This document shows positions 12,501 to 23,377 of a DNA stretch of 64,000 nt, in pieces. The translations under genes and the position numbers were made by a program. This DNA is from Benincasa hispida. Lineage: Eukaryota > Streptophyta > Magnoliopsida > Cucurbitales > Cucurbitaceae. The notes under the pieces were generated by a model. It saw only the letters and a list, made by a program, of their open reading frames with translations. It was not told the origin of the DNA and did not search any database. How positions within the stretch are numbered: position 1 is the first letter of the stretch; the number at the start of each line of letters is the position of its first letter. Location of the stretch: NCBI RefSeq assembly GCF_009727055.1, contig NC_052357.1, positions 13,710,646 through 13,774,645 on the forward strand. The letters run 5' to 3'.

Positions 12501-13343
12501 CGGTGGTGCCATGGTTGAATGGTAGAGATGTCTCTCTCGAGCTCTATCTTCAGTGAATGCTCCGATCGTCACTCGGTTTGGATTGTGGAGATGAAGAATT
12601 CTCACTGGAAATCTTTTTCAAGCTCTCATCTGTGATCACAAACTTCTGCCTTGAGGCAGAAGCTCGGATGTCTTAAAATGAAGGTCTCAAGGGCTATTTA
12701 TAGAATTTGGACGCCGACAGCTGTAATGATGAAGGTATGGCTCACTGCTGCTTTTGTCGCGGTATGGGCGCTGTCACATCGCCTTATCTTGTTGATACTC
12801 CCAAGGTATACGTCTGAGCTTAATTTAGCTAAAGTTATCAACGCGTTCTACCCATCTTGTGATCTTCTATTATGGCTGTCACTCTATGGCCACAATCTTT
12901 ATTTGTTCATCGTGTTCTCCATGCGTTGGACGCATGCGTTTACTGCAACTTTCATGCGTTGGACGCATGGGGTTGCCGTCTGTGTTCGTCTTTTGCGGTC
13001 GCTTGGCTTTAGCGCATGCGTTTGTCTGTGATTGCTAGCGATAGCTACAAAAATAGACACTTTGGCACGGAATAACGCATAATATTGGGTCAGTGAAGTT
13101 TTAGGTGCTTATTGACGCAAAACTCAAATTTTCACAAATTCTAAGTATTATCGCTGCGTTTTCTACCTGTTAGCCCTCATAATTCTAAATAAAAGGCTTA
13201 TAATAACTGGCATTTCTGCCAGTTATCACATGCTTTGAAACTATCTCCTCACTTTCGTCTTTTCGTGGTGGTGGTAGTGGTGGCATCACAACAACATCGT
13301 CATTGGAATCGTTATTCTTGCTCAAGCTCAAGCTCAAGCTCAT
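9584..13343 (-). pseudogene. hAT transposase pseudogene with long intact core
   Basis: Minus strand. It starts at an ATG (13343) followed by a Ser-rich repeat and MPPLPPPRKDESEEIVSK, then is interrupted by a solo LTR. The BED finger (11546-11390) has SMIWDHFTK, NYCG, YACHPRRNGNS and HIEH. A continuous 345-residue frame (10975-9938) carries the RNase H-like core: TLTVDNASSND, CCAHILNLIV and PTRWNSTYLMLEAG near residues 55-175, then the hAT-like RNase H region ending FDKYWRKT and LDPDYKMKF. The dimerization tail, with FESAFSTIGRVIDPFR and CAQNWLRYEQ, ends at a stop at 9584. The first Cys of the BED Cys pair is Tyr (KYNYC), which should abolish zinc binding. Stops between 11174 and 10975 and a frame change near 9940 break it. 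It is a different subfamily from the transposase at 1742-6003. Confidence 0.9.
11547..13228 (-). mobile_element. Solo LTR, family B copy 2, inserted in the hAT2 BED-finger exon
   Basis: Seen: a 1682-bp block flanked by the exact duplication CATGC (11542-11546 and 13229-13233). Read on the minus strand it starts TGATAACTGGCAGAAATGCC and ends ATTATATCAACA, so it has TG...CA ends. A TATA box in the same orientation lies at 12694-12703 (CTATAAATAG in complement). It shares the GTTCGACCT...GAGAAACTT motif with 7625-9290. It splits the hAT2 transposase between SEEIVSK and the BED finger. No internal retrotransposon domain is present. The open frame at 12651-13031 lies inside the LTR and is not considered a gene. 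Confidence 0.87.
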
Positions 13344-13789
13344 TGTGATGGTACCTATAAAGGGGAAAATAGAGAGAAAACTTATTACCATAAAATAAAA
13401 TCATTTATTTAAACTAAAAATTCAAATATTTCATTGAATTCGTGAATTTTGATCTTTCATTCATTTGATAAATCAAAGTTCAAATACAACAACAACATCA
13501 AATCTATCCTATTTCCAATTGATTTTTAATTAGCTATTAAAGTTTATGTCTTTTTGTGTTAAAACTTATCAAATCCTCAATCTAAGATAAAGATTTACAC
13601 AATTTCGGTAGGCCTGCCCTATGTTCAGTAGGCCTGAATGCCCGATCAGATCTAACATCCTCACTTTTGTATACACCAAACAGATAAAGATTTACACAAT
13701 TTTAGTAGTTACTTAACAATTTTTTTTATTTACCTAAAATCTGAATCGGATGAGGACTAAAGGTGAAGACAGAAAAATGGAACTCGAAC

Positions 13790-13985
13790 TTAGACTACTG
13801 ACTGACGAAGAACGGGACTCGAACTCGAAGACGAAGACGGAAGGCGAACGTCGATTTTGAACGAACACAAATGGAAACTTGGATTGTTGGCTGACGAAGA
13901 ATGGGACTCAAACTCGAAGACGAATACAGAAGGAGGACGTCGATTTCGAACAGAAACTTGGACTGCTGGCTGATGAAGAATAGCT
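13790..13985. repeat. ~87-bp direct repeat, two-plus copies
   Basis: Tandem copies containing CTGACGAAGAA(C/T)GGGACTC(G/A)AACTCGAAGACGAA and GACGTCGATTT, starting near 13790, 13878 and (partial) 13965. They lie in the 5' leader of the hAT2 transposase, comparable in position to the repeats at 6520-6830 in hAT1 but unrelated in sequence. Confidence 0.7.
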
Positions 13986-14106
13986 ACAGGCGATGAAAGC
14001 GACAAACCCTAAAGAAGAAGAAGAAACAGGTGCGGCGGCCACAAACAAACCCTAAAGAAGACGCATCCTTTCTCCGACAACTCAACATTACTATGGAAGA
14101 ACTATC

Positions 14107-15941
14107 CATACTGATTGTGAACGATACGTATTTTGTTGGTATAATTGTACAGGATTAGAAAGACCAAGCTTCGTTACCTAAGAAGTTCAAATTACATTAC
14201 ATAATAAAATCCATCACATACAATATACATAAAAAGTACATAAAAAGATACAATTACATAAAATAAATTCATTACATAAAAAGTACAATTACATAAAAAA
14301 TATAAGTGCAATTACATTACAAGTACATAAAAATACAAGTATATAAAATATACAATTACATAAAAAATACAAGTAAAAAAAAAAGATACACCTAATGACC
14401 CCAAGACGAAGCACCTAATGTACGTTGTGGACAAGTACGTCTGTTATGTTCTTCTCTCTTGCAAATTGTGAATTATCTTGTGCCAATTCTGAAAACAAAC
14501 ATTAGTGTCCCCTTTGAAGTTTGGTGATTTCGAACATCCCATGAGTTTTACACCGACATGCCCGTAACCTCCAAGTACTACCATCATTTCATGATTTACA
14601 TCTGACATGCCAAAGATCTTGATTTGATTCCACTGCAACAATTTCGTAGTATTCCGTCACACAATATTTTTTTATAGCAAGCTGTAAATCTTCTTTAGTA
14701 TTAAACAATATACTTTTATGTATTAAACTACAATTATCTACACCTATATTATTTTCCTCCAAAATAGACCATAGTGCACATGTTGAATTTGTAATTTACC
14801 AATCTATTTGGGTGAACATATCCGATGGTACCAACTCAAGATCATGTTTCCCACTACTCTCGTTTCTAAATAATTCATCAACTTCAACGTCAATGTCACT
14901 ATCTCCATCATTTCCAGGTTCAAGAATAACTAAATCTTCAAGACGCATTGACATATTTATTATGATTTTTTCAACTGTCACAGTTGACAAAAAAAAATAT
15001 GTTAATATGTCAACCCAACAAAATCCAATTTCTAAGTTCAATAATTTAAATATTATACATTTAAATCAGCCCAAATAAAAACAAAATAATATATCCATGA
15101 ATCATACATTTAATTCAGCCAAAATGCAAACAAAGTAATATATATGAACCAATCTTCATTTTTAAGTTCATAAACATAATCTAATTTATAAGTTCATAAA
15201 CTACATTAGAATTAGACATTAAGTTCGTAAACTACATTAGACAAAATCAGAAAAGTAACCCAACAAAATCTAATTTCTAAGTTCATAAACTACATTAGAC
15301 AAAATCAGCCCAACAAATAGACAAACATATACATATATTTATAGATTTAACCCAACAAATAAATCATAGATGCATAAACTACACATTAATTTCAACCCAA
15401 ATACAAACAATATAAGTACCATAAATAAATATATTCAAAAACAACGTAGGGAAAATTTTTCACCACAATCAAAAAGAGGAGAAGCTTTGAAAACAAATGG
15501 TTGGACAGATGGTTAAATGGAGGCACACGAATTAAGATAGGAGATTTTGGGATAATTTGTTCGGATGGACGAACAGAGGAGATTTTTGGACGGGGAAGAT
15601 GGAAGAAAAGAGGAGGCATAAGACTTTTCGGATGGAGGAAGAATAAGGGTCGCGGCGGTTTAATAGAGAAGGGAGTCGTATACTCGGTACACGACTTAAG
15701 GTGATCGTGTACCGGGTGCACGATTATCTCAGTCAATGCTGCATGACTGCCACGACAGAGTACACGTGTCAGATCAACAAGCACTCGTGTATGAGGTACA
15801 CGATTTAGGGCTAATCGTATACCGGTACACGATCAAGGTGTAATCATGTACCGAGTATACGATTTAAAAACCTATTTTTGACAATACTTTCAATCCTATC
15901 TTACTTTTGTCAATATATATATTAAAATAATTATTTTAAAA
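14107..15941 (-). mobile_element. MULE-1, right part, with internal deletion of the transposase core
   Basis: Seen: the left edge matches 43247 onward (TTGTGAACGAT...TATTTTGTTG). The right edge matches the terminal region of the 48.4-kb MULE (palindromic ATCGTGTACC/GGTACACGAT repeats, then TTTTGTCAATA and an AT-rich TIR). At about 14450, sequence equivalent to 43605 is joined directly to sequence equivalent to about 45030, so the DDE and SWIM segments are missing. A fragment of the MuDR-type N-terminus remains: the acidic leader RLEDLVILEPGNDGD with DMFTQIDW, at 15041-14796. This resembles the deletion derivatives typical of non-autonomous MULEs. Together with 1-1030 it probably represents one element. 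Confidence 0.72.
15660..15870. repeat. Palindromic subterminal repeats of MULE-1
   Basis: Five imperfect 20-22 bp palindromes of the form (A)TCGTGTACC/GGTACACGA(T), for example ATCGTATACCGGTACACGAT. They lie just inside the AT-rich terminal inverted repeat. The same motif flanks three other MULE-type loci in this window. Confidence 0.8.
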
Positions 15942-18300
15942 AAATCTAAAAATACCTAATAAAGTTTTATTAAATTAATTAGAGAAATTCTTTTTTCCAT
16001 GTGTAGTCCTGACCCTTGATATATTTAGTCCTATTTTAACTAGTTTTGACTTGTCTCGTCTATATTTGTCTGCAGTCCTCTCAACCTCTTAGTCAAACTT
16101 ATAAAGTAAAACCAATTTTTATCTAATAAATATGATACAACCCAACATTTTTGTAAATGAATTTTTAATCATAGAATTCAAAACGATCAAGCTCTTTAAA
16201 GTAAATAGGGGATGTTGATTTGAGTTTTGAAGTTTTGGAATAATATTGTTCAGGATGTAGAGTTGTAAGATCAATGGAGTTTCTCAGTAAATGTGTAAAA
16301 GGTAAAAGATGAAAAAATAAAGTTTTTCAATAAATGTAAAAACTTCAATAATGAATATACAATTGAAATTGAGTTATTTAACATCATGTTTGGAATGTAT
16401 GATTGTAACATCAATTAAGTAAGAGGGTCAAATACCACTGAAAAAATATATAGTACTTAAATTATTAAATTTACAATTTTTTTATCTCAATATTTCCCCT
16501 CTCTTTCCACCATCATTTAGGATAAGAGAAAAAATCTAATTTGAAATAAAAATCTAATTCATTTGAAGTTCTAGAGAACGTGTCTCTTTTAATTTAAAAG
16601 TATAAAGTATAATTAAATTATGCAACGATGTATTTGTTTTATAATAAAGTTACATTTTTTAGTATATGAGATGAAGATTGAACCTTAAACCTTTTGATCA
16701 AAATCAAACACTTTATGCAAGTTGAGCAATGCTCATCAAAATATCATTTTGATTATTATACTTTTGAATTTATTTAATTATAGTCTATATATACTTTCAA
16801 ATGTATTGAAGTATTGAAAATATGTAGATACAATTAAGTAAGCCTCAAAGTAAATAGATCAAGATAATATTTCACCTTAAATTAAGTTTATTTATTTATT
16901 TATTTATTCTGAAGGGTAGGAAATTAAGTTTAGAATATATAATATAGGAATAATAGATAAATATTTGCATAGTGATCTTAAACGAGATAGGAAATCTCCA
17001 TTGCAAAGCAGTGACGGCGTTAAAGATGAAATAATTTATAATTTATTGTTTACTCCAATAAATTATATGTCCAAATTTAATAAAGTTAGACTTATTACCT
17101 ACGTCATACATTTTTTCTAAGAAAACGTCACACAAAATTATTAATCATACATTAAAGCTAATAAAGAGGCATGTGATCTATATAGAAAAACATCACAATC
17201 TTATATAGACAATAGTATATTAATTTATTTATACGTAAAGAAAAATAATGAATTGCTTCGAAGATATTATTTAAAAGTCCCAACCAATAAAAAAAAATCC
17301 ATAGCGAAATGTTTTAATTAGTAGTTTTATATGTCTATCGACTTCTTTAAAAATAAAGTAGAGCTTGGAGTACTTTAAAATTAATTATGCGTGCTTTTTT
17401 TAAAATAGAAAAATAATTTTAATGAACATTTAACTCATATCCATATAAGAACGTATGGTTTCACCTGAATCTTGAGTAGGAGAATAAAGTGTAGACATTG
17501 TTTCTAAATTCTCATAAGATCAAAGTTGAAATGTTGCCCTTCTTGTATTATACATCTCTTCAGAACGACGATCTTTCCTTTCAAAATCTATTTATCACGA
17601 CAATCTGATCATCTTAATATATACATTTTTTCATGCGTGTAAATTATATAAATTTCAATGTCCATCAACTTACTAGTTTAATTCATATAAAATACAAACT
17701 CCTAATACAATAATGGAGGTTGAAGAAACCTGAAGTGGCTAATCGAAATTTGGTCTAGATATTTTGCCCTAAATATCCAAGGCAATAATACTATGCTGTT
17801 GGGAGGAATAGATCCTTCCATGTGAAAGGGTGACATCCATGGGTCCATGCCACATTGATTAGAGACAAAAGGGTTGGTAGGAGTAGTTAATGCGTTTATT
17901 GTTTTTACCTACTTTTGTGATGATTGATGTCAATATCTTTTTCCTTTAGGTTTGCTTGTATATTTTTCATAGTGATACTAGAAAGTTTGTTTTAATGATA
18001 TTATATTATATTATATTTATTTTAATGTAATTAGGACAAGAGATTCAAATCATATACCTATTAGTTGTTAATGCATGTATGACAGTTGAATTCTATTCGC
18101 TTTGGTGTATTGAAAATTTTGCTATTTAAGGGGAGTTAGATTTCTTAAAAGAAAAATACTTAGGTGTATCTTGGATATCACATATCTTTGTGCATCCCAC
18201 TAAATTATCCAGTCATAACTTGCAATGTGGCAAATTTGAATTTTTTCCTTTTTTGAAATATTTTAATATTTTGTATGTGAATGGTGAGAAGTGATACACA
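15942..18300. other. AT-rich intergenic DNA, nothing recognised
   Basis: No convincing open frame, splice-bounded exon, RNA gene or repeat structure was found on either strand beyond short A/T runs and a TTTA repeat near 16890. Confidence 0.6.
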
Positions 18301-18319
18301 AAGATGGGTAATGCCTGGT

Positions 18320-19965
18320 GTCACATTTATACTTCTTCAATTGTGCAGTGCCATGATCTTTTCCTCGAACATGACCAGCCTAAAGGCTAATCCTAGCTAA
18401 TACATTATTTTCTCGAGTCATCTTACTTTGTTGGAGCTTCAGGCGAGGTTATTTCATCCTCAGCCGAGCTTACGTAATCTTTGTCTCACAACGCACATCG
18501 AACATTCGTTCGACTAGTCGTACCTATGAGCATTCTTTCGCTTGCAGTGACATTGTCTTGATCGTATGTTCTCAACTTGATGCTTACAACTTAGCTTATC
18601 TCGACAATGTACGTCGCCCCTTCGTACATTCCAACTTCTCTCCTTCACCTTAGTTCTCCACCATTCGGTCATCCCATTCCTCATATTGTCAGGACCTTAC
18701 CAGCATGAGTTCTGGCCCATAACGGGGTCAATACTACTTTATCCAACTCATTATAAGCTTTTTACTTCATCTCGAGTCAGGAACTAACTTAACTTGTCAA
18801 TTGGGATAAGTCTTGCCTCTAGCTGAACTGAGAGTAACTTTCTAACGCTCATTGGGTGTCCATCAGTGTTCAACGATGCCACCCTGAACCTTAGAATAAC
18901 ATAAAGCTTCATTCCACATAGGGACACGTTTATCAAGAATCGACTCTCGAGTCATTCACATCTACCGGGACCAACGAAACAACCATCAATACGAACATCA
19001 TCAAGGCATGACGACACTTGCAACCATACCGCGTCGTTTGAGGATACTGTGCTGGAACCTGAGCATATATACCAACCTCCATTCTTTTCGAAAAGGAGCA
19101 ATGTTCGGCACACTCGTGCCAGTCGACACTGTCCTTGAGTTACTCCTCCTCATAGGAAGTTGTCTGAGACACTCATCCCCGACACTCACCCACGCCATGA
19201 CACACTTGTGGTAGTTCACTTAGGCACCAATGCCCATGGGTGGTAGAGAGACAACACCATGTCTCTCCCTTATAGTATTTTCTGAACATTTCCTTACTTG
19301 CCACCCATGCATATGGATTATGGCGAACGGTCACTCGCCAACATAGAGCTTTCATCTGAACTCTGATTGACTTGAAATTCAACGTGCTTGCATATTTCCT
19401 CAATATGCGCTCTAGAGTTGCCGTCCAAACTCACGACGAGACCCTAACTTTCAAGGTCATGGTCGCGGACCCCATCTGGCCCCCACTAAGCTCGTCATTG
19501 ACACCACCAATGACAATGGTGTTTGTCTTCTTATTTGATGTTCAATCTGGCATGTTTGCTTACTATTCTTTATGTGTTAGATGATGCATCGTCCTCGATC
19601 GCATCGCACTTTACTTCTCTTGCCCTTTCTTTGGCCTGATAGATGACATCGTTTTAGATGTCATCGTGATTGCTTCTTATCTCGTCCACTTCGTGGGAGT
19701 CTCAACCCACTTTGTCATAGTAGGGTCGAGACACTATTTCCCACTTAACACTGTCATCGTCCTCGATGACTCTATTTCTAGGTCGACACAGTCTCCCCCA
19801 CTTATTCTCCTCATCATTCTCGATGATGCTCACCCTTATAGTAAGGTCGAGACATTCTCCCCTACTTAATCACGTCATCGTCCTTGATGACGCTCTTCCT
19901 TGTAGTGGGGTCGAGACACTCGACACACCCAAGTATTACCCTTCTTAAAATATGTTGCGTGGACA
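18320..19965. repeat. GC-richer degenerate repeat block ending in hairpin tandem repeats
   Basis: This block is clearly more GC-rich than its flanks. Its right third (about 19560-19935) holds four to five diverged copies, spaced about 70-95 bp, of a unit centred on the hairpin TGTCATCGTCCTCGATGAC followed by GGTCGAGACACT and CTCCCC(C)ACTTA. Short frames on both strands give no recognisable domain. It may be the non-coding internal or terminal part of an old LTR retrotransposon; I cannot identify it. Confidence 0.55.
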
Positions 19966-21379
19966 TATTTTGGGCATTTTCTTGCTTCTTCTTTATACAC
20001 AGACACACACCCACTTATTTATTTATTTATTCATTCATTATAATGCATTCATGCAACTCATGATATTGATTATTAATGGGAAAACATAAATTATTTAGGG
20101 CTGACAAGAGAAATAACAAATGTTAAAGTTTCATTTAGAAAAATGGTAAAAAAATTTCAAAATTGTAAAAACAGCAAAACAAATTCAAATAATAGAAAAT
20201 ACAAATTGGTAAATGACCAAACTACCTCAAAGACTAACAAATTGAGTACAAATAGACAATGTTTTAAAAACAACTCGAACATTGCAAATATACTATATCT
20301 AAACTTCTATAAGCAAAAATAAATAAATAAATAATATAATATAAACCAAAAACTAAAAAACAAACAGCGTAGTCAAAATCTTAGAAATGGTTTGAAAATC
20401 TAAAAACTCGCCAATATGGTCCTCATTGAGAAACAATTGGCAGTTGCTTCTTCAATGGACGACCACGATGGTGTGTTTGTGGTGCGATGGTCATCAGTGG
20501 TGGCATGCAACCACTTAGAGAACCAATCGATGATGAACAAAAGAAGATTTGATAGTCGTGTAAACCGAAATGTAGCAGAGAGGGCGATAGTGAGAGAAGA
20601 AATGATGTAAGGTTGTAAATGAGATGACCCAATATGCGACTGTGGTGAGAAGGGTGTGCTAGCATAAACTTTAAAGGAGAGGTTGTGGAGATGTTATGGC
20701 TAGAAGTTACTGCAAATGGAAACTAGGAAAGAGAGAAAGAAAAGGATGGGATAAGAGGAAGGTAAAATATAATGAGGGGTTTTTTAAAAAATATATATTT
20801 TTAAATATGTAGGGAGGAAAGTGCTTAGATTTTTTTTTTTCATGAAAATTATAAATATATTCAAACATTGGAAATAAGGGTTAGTTTTTTTTTTTTTTTT
20901 TTCCTCTTCTTCTTCTTCTAAAATGGAACAATATAAAACAAATTTTATCAAAATAATAAATATATTTTATATACCAATGATATATTGTTATATTATTAGA
21001 TTACATTTTAAAGAGTATAAACTATATAAATAATAATAATATACACACAAAAAATTAATATAATAACAAACTGCATAAACAAATAATAAAAAAATAAAAC
21101 AAAATTTGATAACAAAAGATAGATTCAAATAGATATCGTTGGAGAAAAATCAAGAAGAACCTCTAATGTAAATAAAAAAATACGAAAAATGAAAATTAAA
21201 ATCGCATAACTTCATATTACAATGGCACTATATGTGTAAATGTAGATTAGTCAATCTCATAACTTCACGTTGCAATTACACTGTATTTACAATGTATATT
21301 AGTTAATTTTCAGAACTGGAAATATGTTCAACTTTATATTACAATTTGAAACTGATAATAACATATTTAAACTAATAAA
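19966..21379. other. AT-rich intergenic DNA
   Basis: Contains poly-A/T runs and a weak 64-codon frame (20416-20610) with no recognisable domain or splice context. No gene is supported. Confidence 0.6.
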
Positions 21380-22330
21380 AAGAGATTTAGATAAAATTAA
21401 ATCAGGTTATCTGTTCGCATATGGAGGAACCGCGGTATCATGGCGACCAGTGAAACCGACCATAACAATCACTTCTTTAAATTATGGTGAAATCTTTGCA
21501 ATCCACGAGGCTAATCGAAAGTGCGTGTGACTAAGATTAATGACTCAACACATTTGTGGAACATGTGGTTTGCCTTTTAATAAAAAAACTTTCAACAATA
21601 TTATACGAAGACAACAGAACATGTATAGCCCAAATCAAACGATGATATATTAAAGGAGATAGAACAAAACATATTTCATCAAAACTTCTCTACACCCACG
21701 ATCTTGAAGAAGATGTTGACATCAATGTACAATAAATCTGTTCAAAAGATAACCTGAAAGATTTATTTACAAAGGCATTACCCACCACAACCTTTGAAAA
21801 ATCGATGCACAACATTAGAATGCAACGACTCAAAGATTTTAAATGATGTTTTCACGAGGGGAAGTAAATATATTGTACTATTTTATGAGTGTATATTACA
21901 TTAAATATATACTTTTTTTTCTTTTACTAGGGTTTTTCATAGTAAGATTTTAATGAGGCATATTTCATATATATAATGAGCATCTAAGGAAGAGTTTTAT
22001 AAATATTATAATAATAGATGCCCATTAGATGCTCGTGCTTATTGTCCATTGACCATGTGTCATACCCCTATTTCCCCAAGTGTTGTCTACTTGTCTCAAA
22101 ATTACACACTATTAGTATCAATGTAATCCACCTAGTGACATTTGGTAGGTTTTGTAAGATACACACATATTGGTAAGAAATCCAAAAGGCTTGGAGGAAG
22201 TTTCCATTTTCTCCCATTTCCTATAATTTGATGTATTTCATTTAATTATTTAGTTATTTTATTTTATTTCAAATATATCTTCTCCATATCCGTGTTCTCG
22301 TCATACGCCATTGTGCTCCTCAATGTTACA
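21380..22330 (+). pseudogene. Copia RNase H / 3' end remnant with probable decayed 3' LTR
   Basis: Plus-strand reading gives the C-terminal Copia RNase H region: GGTAVSWRPVKPTITITS, then EIFAIHEANRKCV, a stop, and LRLMTQHICGTCGLPFN. After further frame breaks come KGDRTKHIS- and KDLFTKALPTTTFEK-like segments up to about 21845. These follow the order of Ty1/copia pol ends. A weak polypurine stretch (GAGGGGAAG, 21857-21865) precedes sequence that is probably the 3' LTR. The rest of the element is missing, and the several stops show it is old. Confidence 0.8.
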
Positions 22331-23129
22331 ACACTTTTGCTCTAGACCGATTTTTTAGTCCATTTTAAAAGAAAAACTTCCAATTTTTTTAAATTTTAGT
22401 CAGAAAATCATTTTTACACCATACATTTCATAAATTTTTTAAAATTTGAATTATTTCATTATGATATTTTATTTTTCATATTTGACTAATTTAGCATCCA
22501 TCATTTCAAAATGTTTATTATTTTTTTTTTTATTAATACTTGTTTTTATTATTTATTAATTTCGATTGATATTCATTTAATGCACAATAAAAATTAATGT
22601 TTCCTTCATTTTAGAATATTTAGTGTATCTTTTATTTCTCTCCATATTTCTAGTTGAAAATGGAAATTTCCTCTATTAAAATCTTGAGTATATATAAAAT
22701 ATACTGGAAAATGTAAATATACATTGTATATGCTATAGTTTATTTTTTGGCGTGTTTACAAATATACTAAAAAATGTAAATATATATCTCATATAGTGTT
22801 CGATATACAATATGATATATTGTACAAAATATATTGTCTATGCACTTATCAAATATACCACGGTTTATTTATAGAAACTTCAAATATATATCTAATATTT
22901 TGTACTGTAGATAACAAATATACTCGTTTTCTCCTTCAAAGCTTATTGTTGATTCATGCTTTCATTCACGAGAACTCTTTTCGAATTTTTGGAAACACTT
23001 TATTTACTTACATGGATTTTGAAAAGAATGTCACTTTGGAAAGTTCATAACCACAAGAAACTTTCCTATCTTTTGATATCGATACTATTGTATATGTTTT
23101 TTTTTTTTTTTTTATAGTTGTTTAAATGG
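22331..23129. other. AT-rich intergenic DNA
   Basis: Short repeated phrases such as AAAATGTAAATATA occur at 22700-22790. No gene or defined element was recognised. Confidence 0.5.
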
Positions 23130-23335
23130 TAAAATTGCATAAAATAGTTTCAAGTATAGCAAAAATGTTATTGTTTATCAATGATAAACTGCAATTGACA
23201 TCTATTAGTGGGCGATAGATTGCAATAGACATATATCAAACACTGATAGATGTCTATCGTGGTCTATTGCCGATAAATAGTGACATTTTGTTATATTTGT
23301 AAATAAATTGATTCATTCTCCTTTAGTTGAAATCT
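23130..23335. mobile_element. MITE of the CTATCA/TGATAG family
   Basis: About 200 bp with a central set of inverted motifs (TATCAATGATAAACTG, GATAGATGTCTATCG) and ends reading roughly ATGGTAAAATTGCATAAAAT...TTGTTATATTTGTAAATAAATTG. Similar units occur at 36185, 36405, 40085, 50100 and 54930, and inside 24768-25091. Confidence 0.6.
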
Positions 23336-23377
23336 TTTTAAAAAAAGAATGGTAATAAAGGCCAAAGAAGTAAACTG

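Larger units (their letters stand above)
7099..14106 (-). mobile_element. hAT transposon 2 (truncated at its transposase 5' side), host of two solo LTRs
   Basis: Seen: a new terminus at 7099 (TAGGGGTGGAACC, then CAGTTTGGAGGCTAAACCG and an imperfect palindrome of GAATCGAATC / GATTCGATTCGG) adjoins truncated hAT1 sequence. A second hAT transposase reads leftward from 13343 to 9584. No complementary terminus (GGTTCCACCCCTA) is visible on the right; instead the sequence changes directly to MULE sequence at about 14107. The right border is therefore inferred from where the MULE similarity starts, and this end has probably been deleted. Solo LTR-like insertions lie at 7625-9290 and 11547-13228. Confidence 0.65.

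Noticed and set aside
12651..13031. 126-codon open frame on the plus strand
   Set aside because: It lies wholly inside the solo LTR (11547-13228), opposite to the LTR's own orientation, and has no recognisable domain.
15392..15784. 130-codon minus-strand frame
   Set aside because: It is in the 5' non-coding part of MULE-1, upstream of the acidic transposase leader; no domain is present and it overlaps palindromic repeats.
18320..19500. Possible gag-like coding region on the minus strand
   Set aside because: Frames such as 19403-19173 are short and broken and I could not match them to a gag motif, so the block is only described as a degenerate repeat.
20416..20610. Possible small gene
   Set aside because: No recognisable domain, no plausible splice partners, and it is surrounded by AT-rich sequence.
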